Positions 10,037 to 18,500 of a stretch of 54,142 bases of DNA are shown one piece after another. How positions within the stretch are numbered: position 1 is the first letter of the stretch; each line of letters starts with the position of its first letter. The stretch covers positions 1-54,142 of the forward strand of contig JAFGIX010000028.1 of assembly GCA_016929395.1 (NCBI GenBank), in the 5' to 3' direction. The DNA is from Candidatus Zymogenus saltonus. GTDB taxonomy: Bacteria; Desulfobacterota; Zymogenia; Zymogenales; Zymogenaceae. The notes beneath the pieces were generated by a model. That model was not told where the DNA came from, ran no database searches, and was given only the letters and a program-made list of their open reading frames with translations. The position numbers and the translations under genes are program-made.

Positions 10037-10066
10037 TTGACATCCCTGCAAATATTTTGATAATAT
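10037..10066 (+). promoter_or_regulatory. Strong sigma-70-type promoter for the AOR leader
   Basis: A perfect TTGACA (10037-10042), an 18-bp spacer and TAATAT (10061-10066). Transcription would begin near 10073, about 25 bases before the first structured RNA copy and over 400 bases before the AOR start codon. This gives a long leader that carries both RNA elements. Confidence 0.75.
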
Positions 10067-10097
10067 CTCATCAATAGAAATACCACCACAATAGGCA

Positions 10098-10232
10098 CTT
10101 CCGATCCCACCCATCCCACCGGGATATTTGGGACGATAGGGGTATGGGAGCAATTCTCTACCCTGCCGCGTTTGCAAAGGAAGAATCACCGGCATGAGCA
10201 TATTCTCATGCGGATTGTTTCTTCCTTTTTTT
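10098..10232 (+). promoter_or_regulatory. Candidate riboswitch, copy 1, with terminator
   Basis: A structured leader RNA that recurs 202 bp downstream. CTTCC (10098-10102) can pair with GGAAG (10179-10183) to close a junction. Inside is a TCCC/GGGA stem capped by a hairpin whose sequence differs between copies but still pairs (ATCCC/GGGAT here). Next comes a GGGTA...TACCC stem (10140-10163), then a conserved single-stranded run ending in TTGCAAA. The closing GGAAG is also the 5' arm of the terminator, so junction formation and termination exclude each other. This implies that ligand binding would turn the gene on. I do not recognise the class. A molybdenum/tungsten-cofactor sensor is the first guess because AOR and MoaD-like genes follow. 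Confidence 0.7.
10179..10232 (+). terminator. Intrinsic terminator of RNA copy 1
   Basis: GGAAGAA pairs with TTCTTCC, with an inner GCATGAG/CTCATGC stem, followed directly by seven Ts (10226-10232). Its 5' arm is shared with the closing stem of the upstream structure. Confidence 0.8.
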
Positions 10233-10299
10233 ATTGTTTTTTCATAGCGGGAGATGAATCGACACCTATATAACTGACAGTTTTCATTTTATATAGTAT

Positions 10300-10437
10300 C
10301 TTCCGATCCCACGGATCCTCAGTGGATTGACGGGACGATAGGGGTATGGGAGTAATCTTCTACCCTGCCGTGCTTGCAAAGGAAGAATCACCGATGTAAT
10401 CGATTCGATTGCGTCGGTCGTTTCTTCCTTTTTTTTT
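10300..10437 (+). promoter_or_regulatory. Candidate riboswitch, copy 2, with terminator
   Basis: The second copy of the leader RNA. It keeps the CTTCC/GGAAG closing stem (10300-10304 with 10381-10385), the TCCC/GGGA stem, the GGGTA/TACCC stem and the TGCCG...TTGCAAA run. Its apical hairpin is GATCC/GGATT in place of ATCCC/GGGAT, so pairing is kept while sequence changes. In the GAG-capped stem a G-C pair becomes G-U. No well-spaced promoter lies between the copies, so both probably sit in one transcript and act in series. Confidence 0.7.
10381..10437 (+). terminator. Intrinsic terminator of RNA copy 2
   Basis: GGAAGAA (10381-10387) pairs with TTCTTCC (10422-10428), with an inner CCGA/TCGG-containing stem, followed by nine Ts (10429-10437). 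It ends about 67 bases before the AOR start codon, so it can gate AOR expression. Confidence 0.8.
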
Positions 10438-10504
10438 GAGGTCAAAAATGCCAGACGCCAATCGCCAAACAATTTTTGTGTAAATATCTTTCAAGGAGGT
10501 TTTT

Positions 10505-12235
10505 ATGGAAAAGATAGTAAGAGTGAACATGGACGACCTCACCGTAGAGGTGGAGCCGGTCCCGAAGGAATACCAGGGGCTGGGAGGAAGGGGACTTACC
10601 TCGACTATCGTGGCTTCTGAGGTGCCGCCGAAGTGCGATCCCCTCGGGCCGGAGAACAAGCTCGTGATAGCCTCGGGGCTTCTGAACAACACCTCCGCCC
10701 CCAACGCGGGGAGGCTGTCGGTGGGGTGCAAGAGCCCCCTCACCGGCACAATCAAGGAGGCTAACGCCGGCGGCGTTGTCGGCACCAAGTTCGGAAGGAT
10801 GGGAATCGCCGCCGTCATCGTCTCAGGAAAGCCGAAGAAAAAGGGACTCTACAAGCTCGTTCTCACCAAGGACGGCGGGAAGCTTGAGCCGGCCGATGAG
10901 CTGAAGGGCCTCGGTAACTACGACACGGTAGCCAAGCTGACCGAGGAGTACGGGGAGAAGATGGGCTACATCTCCATAGGCCAGGCGGGGGAGATGCTGC
11001 TTAAGGGGTCGTCCATCGCCGTGAACGACCGCGACAACCGCCCCACCAGGCACGCCGGTAGGGGAGGCGTCGGAGCAGTCATGGGCTCGAAGGGGCTCAA
11101 GACCATCGTCGTGGACGACACCGGGGGGAGACTCCCCAAGGCGGTTGACCCTGAGGGATTCAAGAAGGCATCGAAGAAGCTTTTGGACGCCCTCAAGACG
11201 CACTCGGTCACCTCGGAGGGCCTTCCCACGTTCGGCACAAACATCCTCGCCAACATCGTCAACGAGGCGGGCGGCTACCCCACCAGGAACTTCTCCGAGG
11301 GGAGGTTCGAGGGGGTGGAAAAGATCAGCGGCGAGACGCAGCACGACCTGATCCTCGAGCGGGGCGGAAAGATCAAGCACGGCTGTATGCCCGGGTGCGT
11401 CATCCAGTGCTCCAGGAGCTATCACGACAAGGACGGGAACTTCCTCACGAAGGGCCCCGAATACGAGACGATATGGGCAAACGGCGCCAACTGCGGTATC
11501 GACGACCTCGACGCTATAGCCCAGATCGACAGGCTCTGCGACGACTACGGCCTCGACACCATCGAGTGGGGGGATGCGATGGCCGTGGCAATGGAGGGCG
11601 GGGTCCTTGAATTCGGCGACGCCAAGGGAGCCATCAAGCTCCTCAAGGAGGTTCCCAAGGGAACGGAGCTGGCAATGATACTCGGCAACGGAGTGGTCGC
11701 CACCGGAAAGGCCTACAACGTCTCCAGGGTGCCGGCCGTCAAAGGCCAGGGACTTCCGGCATATGACCCAAGGCCGATAATGGGAATCGGCGTGACCTAC
11801 GCCACCTCAACCATGGGGGGAGACCACACGGCCGGATACGCCATAGCCCCCAACGTCCTCAAAGTCGGCGGAGAGGTCGACCCGTTGAAGCCTGAGGGGC
11901 AGGTGGATACCTCCAGGAACCTCCAGATAGCCACCGCGGCCGTGGACACCGCGGGACTGTGTCTCTTCATAGCCTTTGCGGTACTGGACATACCGTCCGG
12001 ATTCGAGGGGGTCTACGAGATGTTAAACGCCCAGTACGGGCTGAACCTCACCGCCGATGACGTGGGCGCCCTGGGGATGAAGATCCTGAAGATCGAGAGG
12101 GAGTTCAACAAGAAGGCCGGATTTACCAGCGCCGACGACCGTCTCCCGGATTTCTTCTACAAGGAAAAGCTGGCCCCCCACAACAAGGTCTTCGAGGTTA
12201 CGGACAAGGAATTGGATCAGGTATACAACTTCTGA
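10505..12235 (+). CDS. aor: Aldehyde:ferredoxin oxidoreductase (tungsten/molybdopterin)
   Basis: An AOR-family enzyme of 576 residues, oxidising an aldehyde to a carboxylate (or running in reverse) with ferredoxin in the cytoplasm of anaerobes. The N-terminal domain (LGGRGL near 26-31, SVGCKSPLTG, EANAGGVVGTKFGR) is typical of the bis-pterin binding fold. RHAGRGGVGAVMGSKGLK lies near 182-199. The Fe4S4 ligands are C294, C298 and C302 (CxxxCxxxC), with C486 in DTAGLC as the fourth. AAGGAGG lies seven bases before the ATG. Two MoaD/ThiS-like genes follow and a tandem RNA element precedes, which points to cofactor-responsive control. Whether W or Mo is used cannot be told. Confidence 0.93.
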   Translation: MEKIVRVNMDDLTVEVEPVPKEYQGLGGRGLTSTIVASEVPPKCDPLGPENKLVIASGLLNNTSAPNAGRLSVGCKSPLTGTIKEANAGGVVGTKFGRMGIAAVIVSGKPKKKGLYKLVLTKDGGKLEPADELKGLGNYDTVAKLTEEYGEKMGYISIGQAGEMLLKGSSIAVNDRDNRPTRHAGRGGVGAVMGSKGLKTIVVDDTGGRLPKAVDPEGFKKASKKLLDALKTHSVTSEGLPTFGTNILANIVNEAGGYPTRNFSEGRFEGVEKISGETQHDLILERGGKIKHGCMPGCVIQCSRSYHDKDGNFLTKGPEYETIWANGANCGIDDLDAIAQIDRLCDDYGLDTIEWGDAMAVAMEGGVLEFGDAKGAIKLLKEVPKGTELAMILGNGVVATGKAYNVSRVPAVKGQGLPAYDPRPIMGIGVTYATSTMGGDHTAGYAIAPNVLKVGGEVDPLKPEGQVDTSRNLQIATAAVDTAGLCLFIAFAVLDIPSGFEGVYEMLNAQYGLNLTADDVGALGMKILKIEREFNKKAGFTSADDRLPDFFYKEKLAPHNKVFEVTDKELDQVYNF

Positions 12236-12317
12236 CCGATTTGAAAGCCCCTTTAAGCCCGTCTCTTTTATGAGGACACGGGCAGGATCGATCGGCCTTT
12301 CATATTCAGGGAAACCG

Positions 12318-12554
12318 ATGAAGGTAGAGGTCAAGCTCTTCGCGGGATTCAGGAAGCACACGCCAGAGGAGGCGCAAAATTCTTTTTTCATGGATGTCCC
12401 TCACGGGTCCACCGTGGGGGACATCGTTGCCTCTCTGGGTCTTCCCGCCGACGTAAAGAAGATCATCTTCGTAAACGGCGTCCACGGGGATTCGACGACA
12501 AGCTTAAAGAGCAACGACCGGGTGGGGATATTTCCGCCCGTGGCGGGCGGATAA
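12318..12554 (+). CDS. MoaD/ThiS-like sulfur carrier with C-terminal GG
   Basis: A beta-grasp protein of 78 residues ending in the FPPVAGG tail required for adenylation and thiocarboxylate formation in MoaD/ThiS. It begins MKVEVKLFAGFRK; the ATG at 12318 has AGGGA five bases upstream and is preferred over an in-frame start at 12270. Sitting directly after aor, it probably supplies sulfur for the pterin dithiolene of the AOR cofactor. This position is common for AOR operons. Confidence 0.85.
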   Translation: MKVEVKLFAGFRKHTPEEAQNSFFMDVPHGSTVGDIVASLGLPADVKKIIFVNGVHGDSTTSLKSNDRVGIFPPVAGG

Positions 12555-12631
12555 AGGGGTCGCTTTCAAGAGACTCGTATGCTCATTTTTAGTTATAGTC
12601 TAAAAAGTGAAGGAGAGATGGAGTAACTGAT

Positions 12632-12910
12632 ATGGCGGATATAACGGTAAGACTGTTCGCATCTTTGAGGAAGTACGGCCCGGGCGACCCCCCGGGCGTC
12701 ATAGAGATGAGCGTTGAAGAGGGTCTTGGGATCGAAGACATCGTATTCAGGCTCGGCATCCCGAAAGAGAGGGTGAAGATGATCATGAGAAACGGGAGGG
12801 TCGCCGTCTTCGAGGACACGGTCAACGAGGGCGACAGGATTGCCCTCTTTCCCCCGGAGGTCGCCTTCAACCTCTACATGGCCTTGAATTTCAGGGAAGA
12901 TATGAGATGA
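12632..12910 (+). CDS. MoaD/ThiS-like protein lacking the C-terminal GG
   Basis: A second beta-grasp protein, 92 residues, beginning MADITVRLFASLRKYGPG. It keeps the family core up to GDRIALFPPE, but instead of ending in GG it runs on for about 16 residues (VAFNLYMALNF region) and stops. It therefore cannot be activated as a standard sulfur carrier unless it is processed. It may be a partner or structural subunit of AOR, or a carrier trimmed by a protease. GGAG lies eight bases before the ATG. It is co-directional with aor and the GG-bearing paralogue. Confidence 0.8.
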   Translation: MADITVRLFASLRKYGPGDPPGVIEMSVEEGLGIEDIVFRLGIPKERVKMIMRNGRVAVFEDTVNEGDRIALFPPEVAFNLYMALNFREDMR

Positions 12911-12989
12911 AAGCCGTAATATTGTTAATATGCATCGTCAGCTCCTTTTGTGACCAGGAAAACTTATGACTGACGCGGTTTTTCCCGTC

Positions 12990-13787
12990 TCAATCCCTGT
13001 CAAGAAAGAGTTTCTTTTCAATGGCACGCTTAACAATCCTTGAAAGTACATAGAGATCCAAAGGCTTCTCAATATAATCATACGCTCCCAGCTTGACTGC
13101 CGTGATCGCCGAGTCTTTGTCCGCATTTGCCGTAATAATGATCACTTGAGTGTTGGGAGAAACCGCCTTTACATGTCGTAACAAATCTATTCCATTTTTT
13201 TTGGGCATCATAATATCGGTGATGATTAAATCATGCCTCTTTTTATCAAATTCCAGTATGGCCTCATCGCCGTCAAGTGCCGTATCCAAACAACAGAATT
13301 TCTCGTCCTCGAGGACAGTAAATATTACATTTATTATTTCCTTTTCATCATCTGCGATGAGGATTTTTGCCTGAGCCAGCTTGTCGGTGTCCAATCCATA
13401 GGGATTTTCATATATAAACTCCAGAGGTCCTCGAATATTCTCATATGCCTTGTTTATCTCTTCGATCTGCTCTACGTCGAAAGGTTTTGTCAGGCTGATG
13501 TACACTCCTTCTTTTGCCGGGGATTCGAGAAGGTCTTCAACCTTATCCCCCGAGATGATCACACCCGATAGCTTTGGATCTATCTCTCGAAGCTTTTTAA
13601 GTGTTTGAAAACCATCAATCCCGGGCAATTTTACGTCAATATATGCAAGGCTGGCCTCATGCTCCCTCAAATAGTCAATAGCGTCATAGCCGTTTTTAAA
13701 GCTGACGACGGAATGCCCCATGAGCTCCATCACTTCCTCCAGGTATTTTCTGACGCCAGGATCATCATCGATTATCAGTATTTTCAT
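12990..13787 (-). CDS. Double-receiver response regulator
   Basis: A protein of 265 residues with two complete receiver domains and no output domain. The first (about 1-120) has the DDD acidic patch, IDVKLPGIDG with the phospho-acceptor near residue 52, and LTKPF. The second (about 140-262) has ADDEKE, TDIMMPKKNG and IEKPLD. It is the last gene of the minus-strand signalling operon and probably passes or stores phosphate in a relay. Its second receiver is a close paralogue of the C-terminal receiver of the preceding gene, sharing the NADK.SAI.AVK.GA.DYIEKP pattern. GAGGTG lies before the ATG. Confidence 0.88.
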   Translation of the reverse strand: MKILIIDDDPGVRKYLEEVMELMGHSVVSFKNGYDAIDYLREHEASLAYIDVKLPGIDGFQTLKKLREIDPKLSGVIISGDKVEDLLESPAKEGVYISLTKPFDVEQIEEINKAYENIRGPLEFIYENPYGLDTDKLAQAKILIADDEKEIINVIFTVLEDEKFCCLDTALDGDEAILEFDKKRHDLIITDIMMPKKNGIDLLRHVKAVSPNTQVIIITANADKDSAITAVKLGAYDYIEKPLDLYVLSRIVKRAIEKKLFLDRD

Positions 13788-13938
13788 CTTTCACCTCAAA
13801 TATCTATTTTCGACTAAAAACAGCCCGGATCAGCTACTTGAACCAACTTATTCATCCCCCAATAAATGAATTTATACATGTATTCTTTCAAACAATCACT
13901 CCTTACCCATCCCTCCAATTTCTTCAGATGCAACCATT

Positions 13939-15525
13939 TCAAGGGATGCTGTTCAACCCGACTCTATCCAATAACAATTTCTTTTCCGATGCTTTCTTTA
14001 CGGCTCTGGAAATTAAGGCATAGTCAAACGGTTTTTCTATATAATCAAAGGCGCCCCATTTTACCGCCGCAATGGCGGAATTTTTATCTGCATTGCCGGT
14101 GATAATGATTACTTGAGAGCCCGGCGATCTTGCTTTTATCTCTCTTAATACTTCGATCCCGTTCTTTTTCGGCATAACAATGTCAACGATAACGACATCA
14201 TGGCCGCTCTCTTCAAATTGTTTTACCGCTTCCTCACCATTTTCAGCGGTATCGATATTTGAGAACCCTTCATCGCCCAGGTAATCCTTGATTGCCTTTC
14301 TTATTTCCGGCTCGTCGTCAACAACCAGGATGTTCATATTAAATACATTTTTTTCACTTTCCGGCAAAAACCTCTCATCCGTCAATAAATAGTTTATTAT
14401 TTCCTCTTCCGCAAAAGTTATCTCTTCCCTTTCAAGAAAAAGTCTCCTGGTCTTTATGACGTTCCAAATGTAATAAGAAATCTCTTCAACAAACAAGTCC
14501 AGATCAGGGTGAGAAACGCCTTTCCCTGAAGACTCCACATCCGGTTTGATAATAAAATAGGATGCTCCAATAAAAAGGCACTTCATCTTTATTTTGGGAT
14601 CATTGATCGAAGCAATTATTACTACAGGTATGTGGGGAAAATTTTCATTAATGCCCTGCAAGAAGTCCATATCCGTATAGCCTTGATTCTCATCTTCGAG
14701 CTCTCTCAAGGAAAGGTCCAATACGACAACGGCGGGAATATTCTTCATTTCAAGTTCTTCTATTCTTTTGAATGCTTCTTGATTATTCCCGTAATTTTCC
14801 ACGTCATAGTTAAATCGTGTAAGTCCATCCGACAAAAAAGCGCTCATTGTTGGATCTTCTTCTATGATAATGACAATCTCCTTCGGCAAAAAGCTGTTGA
14901 TTTTCTTGGACACGTTATCGTATGTTTTCCTGATATTTGAAATATTGTCGATTTCATCGGCCAAATCCAAGACTCTCGTGAAAAGAGTGCTGTGTATTCT
15001 GCTTTCAGATAATTCTCTGCTGACATCTTTTAAATACCGCTCATCCTGTTTTTGAATTGATTTAATGTCAATAAGTAAATCGCTTGGAACATCCGAGAAG
15101 TCTTCATTATAAAACCTGTATATGCCATCCCAATATAACATGTTTTTTAAAACTTTCAGGCTGTTCTCTTTCATTGTATCATATAGGAATTGTTTATCTA
15201 TTTTTCCCGATTTTACAAGTTTCGACTCAAAAATATATTTAGGTTCTCTTTTTTGGAGCTCGAGTATTTCCTTGATATCGCTTTCATCTAAAATATTCTT
15301 TTTTATTAGATCATCCCTGAGGCTCTCATACATTCCGTGTGAAAAAACTACGGCAATGTAACCTTTGTAAAAGACAATAAATCCGTCTCCATCCTTAGAG
15401 CTGACATAAAAGTTTCCAGAAAGCTGGCCATCTCCGAAGCTTTTTAGAAGATCAATGAAATTTCCCCTCTTGAAGCTTCCTGATAATACAGTTTCACTAT
15501 CTTGGACTATATTTAATTGATTCAT
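13939..15525 (-). CDS. PATAN/DUF4388-like protein with two receiver domains
   Basis: A cytoplasmic protein of about 528 residues. The N-terminal ~165 residues resemble the PATAN/DUF4388 region (LSGSFKRGNFIDLLKSFG... and a helical segment), known from PatA-like regulators tied to motility and signalling. A central receiver-like domain (about 215-350) keeps an LDLSL Asp but has an insertion after it and a weak acidic patch. A canonical C-terminal receiver (about 395-515) has VDDEPE, VDIVMPKKNG and IEKPFD. The ATG at 15525 has AAGGA about ten bases upstream; a TTG at 15555 is less likely. The gene begins 31 bases after the giant kinase ends, so the two are co-transcribed. The output is unknown. 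Confidence 0.75.
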   Translation of the reverse strand: MNQLNIVQDSETVLSGSFKRGNFIDLLKSFGDGQLSGNFYVSSKDGDGFIVFYKGYIAVVFSHGMYESLRDDLIKKNILDESDIKEILELQKREPKYIFESKLVKSGKIDKQFLYDTMKENSLKVLKNMLYWDGIYRFYNEDFSDVPSDLLIDIKSIQKQDERYLKDVSRELSESRIHSTLFTRVLDLADEIDNISNIRKTYDNVSKKINSFLPKEIVIIIEEDPTMSAFLSDGLTRFNYDVENYGNNQEAFKRIEELEMKNIPAVVVLDLSLRELEDENQGYTDMDFLQGINENFPHIPVVIIASINDPKIKMKCLFIGASYFIIKPDVESSGKGVSHPDLDLFVEEISYYIWNVIKTRRLFLEREEITFAEEEIINYLLTDERFLPESEKNVFNMNILVVDDEPEIRKAIKDYLGDEGFSNIDTAENGEEAVKQFEESGHDVVIVDIVMPKKNGIEVLREIKARSPGSQVIIITGNADKNSAIAAVKWGAFDYIEKPFDYALISRAVKKASEKKLLLDRVGLNSIP

Positions 15526-15556
15526 AATCTTATTTCCTTCTTTAAATTTTACCAAA

Positions 15557-18500
15557 TCAATGAATATTCCTTTTTTCTACCAACAGCTCTACTAAAACAG
15601 AAAGTAATTCATCAATCTCGAAAGGCTTTTCTATGAATTTCGCATCGGAAACCTTGAAGAAATTCTGTGTCTCTTTTCCAAGTATATCCCCGGTAATGAA
15701 AACCATTCTTTCGGTCAAAGCCTGGTTGGTTTTTTTAACATAATTATAGATGCTCTCGCCGGTTAGACCCGGCATTTTCATGTCGGTGATTATGATATCA
15801 TAGTCTCTGCATTTTATAAGCTCGATCGCCTCTTCACCGCTTTTTGCCATCTCCACAATGTAACCCTCAACCTCCAAGGCCTCGACCAAAAAATCCCTCA
15901 GCGATTCTTCGTCTTCCACTACAAGGACTCTTATCTTCCCCTCCGGTTTTTCTACCGCTTTGGTATATTCCTCCTCTTCTTCTCTTATTATTTCTTGAGT
16001 AATCGGCAGTTGGATAATAAACTTGGTCCCCTTTCCCACCTCGCTCTCTACATCTATGGTCCCGTTATGGTCGGTTATTATCCCGTACACGATGCTCATC
16101 CCAAGGCCCGTTCCCTTCCCCACCTCCTTTGTCGTAAAGAAAGGATCAAATATCTTTTTTAGGTGCTCTTTTGGAATACCAATACCATCGTCCTTGAACT
16201 CGATTACAATCCTGTCTCCCTTGTGAAGAGTAAAGATGTCCAAAGTCCCCCCGTTTTTCTCGACAAGGGCGTCATGGGCATTGTTTATCATGTTAATGAA
16301 AACCTGCTGGAGTTGATAAGGATCGGCCGATGTCTTCGGAATATCCTCGCTGAGATTCAAGTTCATTTTAACATCATCCACCCGAAGCTCATATTCCCTC
16401 AGTCTGTAAGACTCGAAGATTATGTCGTTTATTGCTACCATCTTCTTCTCGGATTTGTGTTCTCTCGCAAAAGCGAGGAGCCCCCCCACGATCTTGGAGG
16501 ATCGGATTGACTCCTTCATTATAACCTCGAGCTTGTCCTTAATATCGGATGGAATGTCCCTTCGCATAAGTATCTGGGCGTTTCCTATTATTGAAGTGAG
16601 GGGATTATTGAGCTCGTGGGCGACCCCGGAGAGAATGCCGCCGAGACTCGATAATTTTTCAGCCTGAATCAGCTGTCCTTCCAGCTTCTTTCTTTCGGTG
16701 ATGTCGGTTATAACTCCGGTCATTCCCATTACCTCGCCGTCTTTTTTGATGAGACGGCTTGAAGAGCGGACAAAAATTATGGCGCCGTCTTTATCAACTA
16801 CCCTGTATTCAAAAGGCTCTATAATACCTTTTTGTGTTCTTTCTCGGCTCTCTAACAACAATGGAAGATCATCGGAATAAATAAAGTCGGAAAAAGGCTT
16901 GTCCATTAGATCTTCCGGATCATATTTTGATATATCGGCAATCCTTGGGCTGATATATGTAAAGTTTCCCTCCGCATCTATGTTGAAAATCACGTCATTG
17001 ACATTTTCCACGAGGGAGCGGTAGCTCTCCTCGCTCTTCTTGAGGGCATCATCCATCTTCTTTTGCTCGGTGACATCGTTTATGATTGCGGTTACACCCA
17101 CTATTTCTCCATCTTTTATTGTGGGACGGCCAGATGAATTGACAAATACTGTATTGCCATCCTTATCAATGGCCCTAAATACAAGAGATGAACTAGCACT
17201 AGTACCCTTCAAGACCTTTTCGCGGTTCTCCAATAAAAGCGGGAGATCATCGGGATGTATGAAGCTATGAAATGATTTGCCCATCAGATCTTCTATGTCG
17301 TATTTTAATACACTTTTCACCCTCGGGCTGATATAAGTGAAATTTCCTTCGACATCTAGATTAAAAATTACACTACTGATATTTTCCACGAGGGAGCGGT
17401 AGCTCTCCTCGCTCTTTTTGAGGGCATCATCTATCCGTTTCTGTTCGGTAATATTCTGGAATATGCCCCGCAAACCAACGCACTCGCCGTCCTTATACAC
17501 GGGCTCGCCGCGGACACGACACCAGATGAGCTTTTTCTTTGAAGTATAAACTTGCAGATCGAGATCAAAGAGCGTTCCATTTTCGATGGCCTTGTTATAT
17601 GCCTCAAAGAGAATCTCCCGATCACGTGAAGGGTAGAAGTCAAGGTGTTCATCAACGCCAGGCGGTTCCTCATCATATGGTATCTCTATTATGTCATAGA
17701 GAGCTTTAGTCCAAACCGCTTTTCCGGTGACGAGATCATGTTCCCATCCACCAATCGCGGCTATCTGCCCGGTTGAATTCAATATCCGCTCGCTCTCCAC
17801 AAGCGTCGCTTCTGCCTTCTTGCGCTCTGTGATGTCGCGGATATCGCATTGCACTACTTTTTTATGGTTGACAGAATAGACGTTGCTGACGAACTCAACA
17901 TGAACTTCCTTACCGCCCTTGGTTTGAAGCAGCTGGTCTTCATAGCGGACATATTTTTTTTCCTGCAGTTCGAGGAAATTCTCTTTATTTGCCGCGATGT
18001 CTTTAAAAACTCCTATCTCCCACAGCTCCTTTCCCAAAAGCTCATCGTGGGAATATCCCAGCAATATTTTTATAAAAGGATTTACATCCTCTATCCTTCC
18101 GGTGTCGGCATTTAGGATCAGTATTCCGTCCTTGGCGGCCTCAAAGAGCCGCCGGTATCGCGTCTCGGAGGCATGCAGGGCTTCTTCGGCCCTCTTTTTT
18201 TCGGTAATGTCTCGCGCTATTCCCCTAAAACCAATCACGTTTCCTTCTTTGTCCATTATGGGGGTAACTGATGTAGAAACAAAAACCCCATTTCCATCCT
18301 TTCTGATCAGTTCCCAATCGAATACCCTCTTTGCTTTTTTAGTCTTGAAAACCTCATTGAATACTTCATAGACTTCCGCGGCCGTCGCTTCATCCATATA
18401 ATCTCTGTTATTCATACCGAGCATCTCGGCTTCGGAATATCCAAGAATCCTGCACATCGAGTCATTGAAGAATGTAAAATTCCCTTTAACATCGACCTCA

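Noticed and set aside
10274-10297. A separate promoter for the second RNA copy (CTGACA ... TATAGT)
   Set aside because: The hexamers are only 12 bp apart, too close for sigma-70; both RNA copies probably share the upstream promoter.
16980-17420. CRISPR-like or satellite repeats
   Set aside because: The repeated DNA encodes the SEE.YRSLVEN linkers between PAS domains and is in frame within one gene; no regular spacers.
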